Source: CAZLBV01 sp964557845 (GTDB lineage: Bacteria; Acidobacteriota; Aminicenantia; Aminicenantales; Aminicenantaceae). Taken from it: a stretch of 19,557 nucleotides of DNA. Positions 1 through 7,225 of the stretch are shown piece by piece. The DNA is taken from the NCBI GenBank assembly GCA_964557845.1, contig CAZLBV010000247.1:1-19557 (forward strand), in the 5' to 3' direction. Position 1 is the first letter of the stretch. Every line of letters begins with the position of its first letter. A program made the position numbers and the translations under genes. The notes beneath the pieces were generated by a model. The model saw nothing but the letters and a program-made list of their open reading frames with translations. It was not told the DNA's origin and did no database searches.

Positions 1-162
1 GATAAGCACTGAACAGGCTCCGCATTCGCCCACGCCGCATCCATATTTAGTTCCGGTTAGGTCGAGGTCATCCCTAAGAACCCATAGAAGCGGCTCATCC
101 GGTTCAGACTTTATTCTATATATCTTTCCATTGACATTAAGCCTGAAGATTTTTTTTGACAA
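1..162 (-). CDS. [2Fe-2S] subunit of a xanthine dehydrogenase/aldehyde oxidoreductase-type molybdoenzyme (5' part only)
   Basis: The first 54 codons of a minus-strand gene run off the left edge. The translation begins MSKKIFRLNVNGKIYRI, continues with LLWVLRDDLDLTGTKYG and reaches CGVGECGAC at residues 42-50. This is the plant-ferredoxin-like N-terminal domain of the small iron-sulfur subunits of the molybdenum hydroxylase family (CoxS, IorA, YagT, XdhC-like), and C42, C47 and C50 are the first three cluster ligands. The subunit passes electrons between the molybdenum-containing large subunit and an acceptor. The start is TTG: the codon just before it is an in-frame stop, no in-frame ATG follows in the visible part, and GGAG (171-174) sits 8 bases upstream. 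A promoter-like pair lies at 199-227. The partner subunits should lie beyond the edge, so the substrate cannot be told. The gene could also be a single-chain enzyme whose N-terminus is this domain. Confidence 0.85.
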   Translation of the reverse strand, partial: MSKKIFRLNVNGKIYRIKSEPDEPLLWVLRDDLDLTGTKYGCGVGECGACSVLI

Positions 163-198
163 TTAGGTTACTCCACGATCAAAAACCCACAATGAATT

Positions 199-227
199 AT
201 TAAAGCATAGGGATTTTTTTCAGTCAA
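199..227 (-). promoter_or_regulatory. Sigma70-type promoter for the left-edge [2Fe-2S] subunit gene
   Basis: Read on the minus strand, a -35 box TTGACT (222-227) and a -10 box TTTAAT (199-204) are separated by 17 bases. Each differs from the sigma70 consensus at one position. Transcription would start near 192, giving a leader of about 30 bases with GGAG at 171-174 before the TTG start at 162. This is the best promoter match seen in the window, but AT-rich intergenic DNA produces such matches by chance. Confidence 0.5.
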
Positions 228-283
228 TCAAATCAATTTTTGAAGGGCTAAAAATACTATTTTATATTCTACAAAACTTAAAA

Positions 284-1879
284 TTAGTTCGAATTGGCTT
301 GACCGGAGGCTTGTTTAATGAAATTCGCGATGTCTTTTTTAAACTTTACAATCGATGGTTTGCGAATATACATCATGTGCCCGGCTTCATAGTAGCCCAT
401 TTTTACCCGTTCCTTGAATTCTCCATTCAATCCTATCTGGGAAAAAGTGTATTTTGTTCCAAAATAGGGAGTCGCCCCGTCATAATAACCATTGCAGCAG
501 AAAACCATGAGGTTTTCATTTTCGGCCATGGCGCTTCTGAGGATCTCTCCCACATTCAATCCCATGGTCATCCCCACCCGCCGGAACATTTCCGGGCTGG
601 AGGAAGGGGCAGAGAAATTCCAGGGATAGACATTTCCGTAGATGGCGTAAGGAATATCTTTTTCGTATTTCAGTTCGGTCTGCAGGTAGTGATTGAGCAT
701 GGTCGAAAAAGATCCCATAATAGCCGCGCTGCTGGGATCGAATTCGTAGTTTTCCCCGGCAGCATCAGCATCAAAACCCTTGAACCGGCTGTCCAGGCGG
801 CCCACGGTATGGAATTCATCTCTGAGCAATTCTTTAACGAAACGGTCATGCCGGATGAGGAGGTTGGATTGTTTGACATAATCAAGAGAAAGCCCGGTGT
901 AGTTGGACAATTTACGGGCGATGTTTTCTTTTTGTTCTTCAGGAAGCAGGTTGCCTTTGAGTATCGCCACAGAATATTCTTCATAAGCGAATTTTTCCAC
1001 TTCATCCAGGACCTCGGATAAAGCTTTATTCTGAAGTTCAGCCGGAAGTTTTTTGTGGTACCAGGCAGTAGCTGTGTAATGAGGCAGAAAAAGAATGTAT
1101 GGCAGGTTGTTGCCGGTTGTGAACCTGATGGTGGAAAAATCCAGTACGGAGGAAACCAGGATGATGCCGTTTAGGTACATGCCCAATGTCCGCCCTTGCA
1201 GAAAACCGGAAAGGGCGGCGGAGCGGGTAGTGCCGTAGCTCTCACCCAGGAGGAACTTGGGAGAGTTCCAGCGTTTGTTTTTAGTGAGGTAGCGGCGGAT
1301 GAATTCCCCGACCGCGGCGGTATCTTCCTGAACGCCGTGGAACTGACTTTTATTCTCGCCGGGAAGGGGACGGCTGTAGCCTGTGGATACGGGATCGATG
1401 AAGACCAGGTCGGTGACATCCAATAGAGAATTTTCGTTGTCTTCCAGGCTGTAAGGTGGTTTAAGCGAAAAGCCTTCATCTGTCATGGCGATTCGCCGGG
1501 GGCCTAAGGCACCCATATGCAGCCAGACCGATGAAGAACCGGGGCCGCCGTTATAGGCAAATGTCAAGGGCCGTTTGCTCATATCCGCAGCATCGTTACG
1601 GGTGTAAGCAACATAAAATACAGATGCGCCCGGAGTCTCGTCCTGCTTTAAGATGATCATCTCACCTGCAGTCGCTGTATAAGAGACGGCTTTTCCATTT
1701 ATGGTGATACTGTGCTTGGTGACAGAAGGGGCCTTTTCCAGTTCAGCCGCGGTTTTGTCTGTGGTTTTTTGGGCGGCTGACTTCTCAGGAATCGGTTCTC
1801 TTTGCGCCGATAGATTGAGTGCCAGGAATAAGAATAAGACCAGAATTATTCCTGATACAAAAAGAATGTTTTTTTTCAT
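284..1879 (-). CDS. Secreted S10 family serine carboxypeptidase
   Basis: This 531-residue protein belongs to peptidase family S10 (carboxypeptidase Y type), whose members remove C-terminal residues from peptides. It starts with a Sec signal: MKK, a hydrophobic stretch over residues 4-22, then LSAQ with likely cleavage near residue 24. The alpha/beta-hydrolase core shows the oxyanion-hole motif NGGPGSSS (110-117), the nucleophile elbow GESYG with S214, an acidic residue in YYDGATPY (D467) and a histidine in GHMMY (H501), so the Ser-Asp-His triad is complete. A longer reading frame extends 16 codons upstream, but the start at 1879 is chosen because AAGGAG lies 7 bases before it and the signal peptide begins there. 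Its job is probably periplasmic or extracellular peptide breakdown, in keeping with a peptide-scavenging life; the exact specificity is unknown. It stands alone, divergent from corA. I see no clear sigma70 promoter for it in the 154-base gap. Confidence 0.9.
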   Translation of the reverse strand: MKKNILFVSGIILVLFLFLALNLSAQREPIPEKSAAQKTTDKTAAELEKAPSVTKHSITINGKAVSYTATAGEMIILKQDETPGASVFYVAYTRNDAADMSKRPLTFAYNGGPGSSSVWLHMGALGPRRIAMTDEGFSLKPPYSLEDNENSLLDVTDLVFIDPVSTGYSRPLPGENKSQFHGVQEDTAAVGEFIRRYLTKNKRWNSPKFLLGESYGTTRSAALSGFLQGRTLGMYLNGIILVSSVLDFSTIRFTTGNNLPYILFLPHYTATAWYHKKLPAELQNKALSEVLDEVEKFAYEEYSVAILKGNLLPEEQKENIARKLSNYTGLSLDYVKQSNLLIRHDRFVKELLRDEFHTVGRLDSRFKGFDADAAGENYEFDPSSAAIMGSFSTMLNHYLQTELKYEKDIPYAIYGNVYPWNFSAPSSSPEMFRRVGMTMGLNVGEILRSAMAENENLMVFCCNGYYDGATPYFGTKYTFSQIGLNGEFKERVKMGYYEAGHMMYIRKPSIVKFKKDIANFIKQASGQANSN

Positions 1880-2033
1880 GTATCCACTCCTTTTTGATTT
1901 GTTTTCATTATGGATTTTTAATATCAAATATTAGGATGGGAAACAATATAAAATTAAAAAAAAGTAAAATATGGGGAACTTCTTGTCTTTTAACTCGCCT
2001 TTTTTTCTGCTATTCTGTTCTGAGGAGGGCCCA

Positions 2034-3107
2034 ATGGTATCGATCAGCAAAATTGTAAAGAAACGAGACAAAAAAATTGGACAACCTCCCGGCACACCGG
2101 TTTTTGTGGGTGAGCGCAAGGAGGAATCAATAAAGATCACGGTTCTCGATTATGATGAGACAAAATTCCAGGAAAAAGAATTATTATCGATCGAAGAATG
2201 CTGCGCTTATAAAGACTCATCGACTGTTACCTGGATCAACATCAATGGTATCCATGATGTGGAAACCATTGAAAAGATAGGCGTGCATTTTGATCTGCAT
2301 CCTCTGATCCGGGAAGATATAGTCAATACAGATCAAAGGCCCAAGATAGAGGAATTCGAAACATTCGTTTTCGTTATCCTTAAAATGTTATCATATGATG
2401 ATAAAGCAGAAGAGACTCAGGTGGAGCAAGTCAGCTTGATCATTGGAAATAATTATGTTCTTTCCTTTCAAGAAAGAGAAGGGGATATTTTCGAACAAGT
2501 GCGCGAGAGGATCAGAAAAGGAAAAGGCCGTGTGCGCAAATCAGGAGCAGATTATTTGGCTTATGCCCTCATCGATGCTGTGGTAGATCATTATTTTATT
2601 ATACTGGAAAAGGATGGGGAAAAGATCGAAGGCCTGGAGGAAAAGGTCATTTCCGACCCGGAACCAAAAACTCTAAACAACATTCATAGACTTAAGCGAG
2701 AGATGATATTTTTAAGGCGCTCGGTTTGGCCTTTACGTGAAGTGATCAATTCCATGACCAAAGCGGATTCAAAGATGATAAAAGAATCGACCAAGATCTT
2801 TCTGCGAGATGTTTATGATCATACCATCCAGGTAATAGATACTGTAGAGACCTACAGGGACATGTTATCCGGTATGCATGACACTTATCTATCCAGTGTC
2901 AGCAATCGCATGAATGAGATCATGAAAGTGCTGACCATCATCGCCACCATTTTTATTCCCCTAACCTTCATTGCCGGGATCTATGGCATGAATTTCGAAT
3001 TTATGCCTGAGCTTAAATGGAATTGGGGTTACTTCGCGGTTTTGGGTATCATGCTGGTTGCAACCGGGGGAATGTTGGTTTATTTTAAAAGAAAAAAATG
3101 GCTATGA
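2034..3107 (+). CDS. corA: CorA-type magnesium/cobalt transport protein
   Basis: This 357-residue protein is a CorA-family divalent cation channel of the inner membrane, a pentamer that lets Mg2+ (and Co2+ or Ni2+) in. A large, charged cytoplasmic domain fills residues 1 to about 295. Two transmembrane helices follow, at about 297-316 and 332-351. The family signature GMN is present at 318-320 in the sequence IYGMNF, and a basic tail (KRKKW) ends the protein, as expected. The long helix before the first membrane segment is visible as a charged stretch ending in SNRMNEIMKVLT. An in-frame ATG exists at 1971, but the one at 2034 is preferred because AGGAGG (2023-2028) lies 5 bases upstream and the extra residues look unlike the family. 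The stop codon overlaps the end of the convergent hrpA gene by 6 bases, so there is no room for a terminator between them. I see no metal-responsive leader in the short upstream gap. Confidence 0.93.
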   Translation: MVSISKIVKKRDKKIGQPPGTPVFVGERKEESIKITVLDYDETKFQEKELLSIEECCAYKDSSTVTWININGIHDVETIEKIGVHFDLHPLIREDIVNTDQRPKIEEFETFVFVILKMLSYDDKAEETQVEQVSLIIGNNYVLSFQEREGDIFEQVRERIRKGKGRVRKSGADYLAYALIDAVVDHYFIILEKDGEKIEGLEEKVISDPEPKTLNNIHRLKREMIFLRRSVWPLREVINSMTKADSKMIKESTKIFLRDVYDHTIQVIDTVETYRDMLSGMHDTYLSSVSNRMNEIMKVLTIIATIFIPLTFIAGIYGMNFEFMPELKWNWGYFAVLGIMLVATGGMLVYFKRKKWL

Positions 3108-6100
3108 TCCCAAAACCTCTTCTATTTTTTTTCTAGCTTCTATCAGCCTTTTAGGAGAGACAGGGTAGGCGGTTTTTAATTCAGGGGCGAATAAGGAGAC
3201 TTTAAATTCTTCTACCATCCAGTGGAAATCTTCCAGGGCTTTTTTTGTGTCTTGATCTATCTTACCGGCATGGTCTGTTCGTAACCGTTCGAGATCATTG
3301 CTAAATATAGAAACCTGTTCCGCTTTTTTCCTGTCTTTATCCGGGTCATTTTTGGCTCTTTCCAACCGTATCATCAGAGCCTTGGCATAACGCGGCAGAT
3401 GCTTCAGCCTCTCGAGAGGGTAAAGGTCGAGAAAATTAGCAGGAATCAGCTTTTCCAGTTCTCTTTTGATCTGGTCACTAATATTCTGCAGTACCTGGTT
3501 TTTGGATTGGGATATTTTTAGATCAGAAAGAACAGCACGGATCTTTTGATAGCTGCTTAAAATCTCGAGAGTCATGCTAAGCAGCTGCGTACTTTTTTCG
3601 TTTAAATGAATATTTACATTTTCCTTATAAGCTGCGTATTCTTTCTGGCTGCGGAGATTTTTCCTGAAGGCTTCATGTTTAAGCTTGGTGTAAAGCCATT
3701 TTTCTATGGCTTCCTTCCCCCCGAAAAAAAGAGTACTTTTACTGTATTCCTCAGATAGAACCAGGTGCCTTTTCATGTAGTCCAGATCTTTTGAATAGTG
3801 CTGCAGGAGCAGGGCTTCAACTCCGAGAAGATGTGATTTTAGAGCTTCTTCATAGTTTTTATAAAGCTTGATACTGACTCCTTCTTTATCTGCATGGAGT
3901 GCCGGATAAGCCTCTGTCAAACTTCCGACCAGGATTTTTTCCGGAAGATGATCAAAATCCCAGGAAATAATCCCGTTTCGTTCCCATTTTAACTGGGCTT
4001 TTTTCCAGGCTTCTGATTCTTCGGGAAGTGAGGAGGAACCAAGCGCCGACAGCAATCTTTCAATATCTCTTCCGGCTGTGACTTCATACCCCTTTTGGCC
4101 GATGACCGCCAATCGGTATTTCAAAAATCCGGGAATCTCGATCTGGTGCCATTCTTCGATCGGTATCTGAATGCTGTATTTTCTTCGAAGGTAGGCTGAT
4201 AAGTCTTTAAATAGGGATGGGCTCTCTCTCGGCATATTTTTAACAATATCTTCCACCTTGTCGCCGACCGGAACAAGTTTTCTCCGGTAGCATTTGGGAA
4301 GCCCTTTGATCAAGGCTGTGATTTTTTCTTTATATAGACCCGGGATAGTTCCTTCCAGTGTTTCCTTCGGGACACTGGAAAGAAGGCGAGCAGGGATCTT
4401 TAAGGTGATCCCATCCTCTTCTTTACCGGGAGAAAATCGATATTGGGTTTTGAAATTCATATTATCTAATTTAATTTCATCCGGAAAGGCCTCCAGCTCT
4501 TTCTGGTCGGGAATGGTTTTCAAAATATCTTCTTTGGTCAGTCTTAAAAAATTATCGCTGCGTTGGGATGAGATCTTATTTATTAGTTCCTTGACATTGA
4601 GGATTCCCGGCAGCCTGTCCGAATAAAAATCCTCAAGAATCCCTTCAGAGACGAGTATGTCCCGTCGCCTTAATTTATCTTCAATGATAGATAATTTGTT
4701 TATGAGTTCCAGATTATCTTTCAGGAAATCCGGAAGGGGATGAATGTTTCCTTTAACCAGTGCTGAATGGATGAAGATCTGGTGGGCCTCAGCCGGATTT
4801 ATCCGTCCATAGGGTACGGTTCTACCTGAAATGATCTCCAGACCAAAAAGGGTGACCCTTTCTTCGGCCACAACTTCACCGCGTTTTTTATCCCAGTGGG
4901 GATTCGAATAAAAATATTTACAGAGAGGGCCGGCCAGGTCTTCCAGCCAGGCGGGATTAATCTTGGCGGCTGTGCGGGCGAACAACCGGGATGTTTTGAC
5001 CGTCTCTGCGGCAACGATCCAGCGGATGGACCGGTTGAACAAACCTGAACCGGGAAAGATCATGGCTTCACGTCCTTGAGGTGCTGTGTAGATATTTTTT
5101 TCTTTGTGGACGGCGATGTTGGAAAGATATCCGGCCAGTATGGATCTATGGATCTTGGCATAGAGGGAAGGGGATATTTCTTTGCTCGCCCGTTTCTTAT
5201 GAGAGATTCTCATTTCCTGCAGGATTGCCAGTACCTGTTCATGAACAAGGATCCATTCTCTCATCCGGTTGAACGAGAGAAAATGGTCCCGGCAGAATCT
5301 CCTTTTTTTATTCTGGGAGGATAGATGCTCCCATTCGTCATGATAGCGGTTCCAAATGTTGAGAAGGCTTAAAAAATCTGAGTCAGGATTACGGAATGGC
5401 AGATGCATGAGGTCGGCCTGGACAGCTTTTTCTGGAGGGCGTTCCCTGGGATCACGGATACTGAGGGCGGAAGCGATCACAGCAGCTTCGGGAAGGCATC
5501 CCTCCTGGTGTGCTTGGAGAAGTATCCGGGAGATGCGCGGATCCAATGGCATCCGGGCCATTTTACTGCCTTTTTCAGTGAGCGTATATGCGTTTTTATA
5601 ACGTTTTATAGCCCCCAGCTCAACCAAGGTGTCAAATCCATCTTTTATGTTTTTAGGGTGCGGCCTATCAACAAAAGGAAAGTTGGACGGATGCCCCAGC
5701 TTAAGATAGATCATACGAAGAATAACCTCAGCCAAATTGGAACGGACTATTTCCGGTGGAGTGTATTGGATTCTGGATTCATAATCCTTTTGGGAAAACA
5801 ATCTGATGCAGACACCTTCTTGAACCCGCCCGCAGCGTCCCTTACGCTGGTCCGCGCTGCTGCGAGAGATAGGGCTTATGGGCAGGCTGTTGGTTTTTGT
5901 TCCGGGAAGATATTGAGAGATCCTGGCCAATCCGGTATCAATGACATACTTTATCCCCGGGATGGTCAGCGAGGTTTCCGCCACATTGGTAGCCACCACG
6001 ATCTTCGGGCCTTTCACGGAATAGACTCTTCTTTGTTTGGCTCCGGGAAGACGGGCATAAAGGGGAAGGATCGATGTGCCGGAGTACTTTCTGCCTTCCA

Positions 6101-7064
6101 GCTTTTCACAGGTTTCCAGAATATCCTGTTCTGTGGGCATAAAAACCAGGATATCCCCCGGTTTTTTTCTGCTCTTGATCCTGTCTGCGGCTTTAGCCGC
6201 TAAAGCCACATAATCGATATCTTCTCTATTTTCTGTTCGTTTTTCTGAGGGAAAATATTCTACCGTTACCGGATAAAGGCGCCCTTTCACTTCGATGACC
6301 GGAGCTTGAGAAAATGCCTGGGAGAATTTTTCCGTGTCCATAGTGGCGGAAGTGATGATGACCTTTAATTCCGGTCTTTCCTGCAGAAGGGTTTTTGAGA
6401 GGCCCAATAAAAAATCTATATTAAGGCTGCGCTCATGGGCTTCATCTATGATCAGGGTATCATATTCATACAGTATGGGATCGGTCTGAGTTTCAGCCAG
6501 GAGCATGCCGTCTGTGACTACTTTGATATAACTTTCTGGTGAGGACTTGTCTTCGAATCTTATCTTGTAACCGACCGACCGGCCTAACGGTTCTTTTAGT
6601 TCTTCGGCGATACGATAGGCAATGGTTATGGCGGCTACCCGTCTGGGCTGGGTCAGGGCGATCCGTCCGTAAATGCCGCTACCGGATTCCAGGCACATTT
6701 TTGGGATCTGTGTGCTTTTTCCGCATCCTGTTTCCCCCGAAATGATAACTACTGGGTTTTTTTGGACAGCCTGGATAATCTCATGTTTTTTTTGGGTTAT
6801 GGGGAGTTCTTGAGGATAGGTGATTTTAGGCAGCTTAATCTCCCGGGATCTACTTACCGCCATGGATCTTTCCAGCCTCTTTTCCAGAAGAGAGAGCTGA
6901 CTGCATAAGGCCTTTTCATCCAGGGAAATCCGAGCTTTTCCCCAGAGGTTTTCGATTTGCTGGAGGGCTGAGGCCTGATCGATGAGCATGGTTCTTTGCA
7001 GATAGGATTTGATTTTACGAATATGCCCGGCTACTGCAGGGGGAAGAGAATCCAGTTTGTACAT
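3102..7064 (-). CDS. hrpA: HrpA-type DEAH-box ATP-dependent RNA helicase
   Basis: This 1320-residue protein matches the usual size of bacterial HrpA (about 1300 in E. coli), a cytoplasmic 3'-5' RNA helicase linked to mRNA processing and rescue of stalled ribosomes. The helicase core shows GETGCGKS (motif I, 110-117), LTQPRRVAA (Ia, about 137-145), DEAH (207-210), SAT (239-241), VATNVAETSLTIPG (about 357-370) and QRKGRCGR (motif VI, 406-413), all intact. After the core come winged-helix and ratchet-like regions and then the long C-terminal DUF3418-type part that sets HrpA apart from shorter DEAH proteins such as HrpB. The ATG at 7064 lacks a strong ribosome-binding site (only AGGG about 13 bases upstream). 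A later start is possible, but the N-terminal residues look family-like. The gene overlaps convergent corA by 6 bases and is divergent from the CBM9/DUF5916 gene. No frameshift is visible. Confidence 0.95.
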   Translation of the reverse strand: MYKLDSLPPAVAGHIRKIKSYLQRTMLIDQASALQQIENLWGKARISLDEKALCSQLSLLEKRLERSMAVSRSREIKLPKITYPQELPITQKKHEIIQAVQKNPVVIISGETGCGKSTQIPKMCLESGSGIYGRIALTQPRRVAAITIAYRIAEELKEPLGRSVGYKIRFEDKSSPESYIKVVTDGMLLAETQTDPILYEYDTLIIDEAHERSLNIDFLLGLSKTLLQERPELKVIITSATMDTEKFSQAFSQAPVIEVKGRLYPVTVEYFPSEKRTENREDIDYVALAAKAADRIKSRKKPGDILVFMPTEQDILETCEKLEGRKYSGTSILPLYARLPGAKQRRVYSVKGPKIVVATNVAETSLTIPGIKYVIDTGLARISQYLPGTKTNSLPISPISRSSADQRKGRCGRVQEGVCIRLFSQKDYESRIQYTPPEIVRSNLAEVILRMIYLKLGHPSNFPFVDRPHPKNIKDGFDTLVELGAIKRYKNAYTLTEKGSKMARMPLDPRISRILLQAHQEGCLPEAAVIASALSIRDPRERPPEKAVQADLMHLPFRNPDSDFLSLLNIWNRYHDEWEHLSSQNKKRRFCRDHFLSFNRMREWILVHEQVLAILQEMRISHKKRASKEISPSLYAKIHRSILAGYLSNIAVHKEKNIYTAPQGREAMIFPGSGLFNRSIRWIVAAETVKTSRLFARTAAKINPAWLEDLAGPLCKYFYSNPHWDKKRGEVVAEERVTLFGLEIISGRTVPYGRINPAEAHQIFIHSALVKGNIHPLPDFLKDNLELINKLSIIEDKLRRRDILVSEGILEDFYSDRLPGILNVKELINKISSQRSDNFLRLTKEDILKTIPDQKELEAFPDEIKLDNMNFKTQYRFSPGKEEDGITLKIPARLLSSVPKETLEGTIPGLYKEKITALIKGLPKCYRRKLVPVGDKVEDIVKNMPRESPSLFKDLSAYLRRKYSIQIPIEEWHQIEIPGFLKYRLAVIGQKGYEVTAGRDIERLLSALGSSSLPEESEAWKKAQLKWERNGIISWDFDHLPEKILVGSLTEAYPALHADKEGVSIKLYKNYEEALKSHLLGVEALLLQHYSKDLDYMKRHLVLSEEYSKSTLFFGGKEAIEKWLYTKLKHEAFRKNLRSQKEYAAYKENVNIHLNEKSTQLLSMTLEILSSYQKIRAVLSDLKISQSKNQVLQNISDQIKRELEKLIPANFLDLYPLERLKHLPRYAKALMIRLERAKNDPDKDRKKAEQVSIFSNDLERLRTDHAGKIDQDTKKALEDFHWMVEEFKVSLFAPELKTAYPVSPKRLIEARKKIEEVLGS

Positions 7065-7090
7065 ATAATTATTTTACCCTGAATCGACCT

Positions 7091-7108
7091 TCAGGAACAA
7101 TGTCCTGA
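7091..7108. repeat. Small palindrome in the hrpA/DUF5916 divergent gap
   Basis: TCAGGA (7091-7096) and TCCTGA (7103-7108) form a 6-base perfect inverted repeat with a 6-base spacer. It lies 27 bases upstream of the hrpA start and 118 bases upstream of the DUF5916 start. It could be an operator half-site pair, but a 6-base arm is weak evidence. Confidence 0.25.
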
Positions 7109-7225
7109 GTGATCCTCTCGTTTGTTTTCGGACAGAAAGCAACCTTTCTATTTTGTTTTACGTAGAATATTAATGTAAGGGGGAGGATGGGTACTAAAGG
7201 TATAAAGATCAATAAAGGAGTTATT

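Noticed and set aside
299..1021. Open frame of 240 codons on the plus strand opposite the S10 peptidase gene
   Set aside because: It is antisense to a gene with a complete catalytic triad and signal peptide. Its translation shows no recognisable domain and no ribosome-binding site precedes it.
1971..2033. Upstream in-frame start extending CorA by 21 residues
   Set aside because: The extension lacks a ribosome-binding site at its own ATG and contains the AGGAGG that serves the start at 2034.
5403..6203. Open frame of 266 codons on the plus strand inside hrpA
   Set aside because: It is antisense to the conserved helicase core, and its composition looks like a mirror of the coding strand. No family resemblance is seen.
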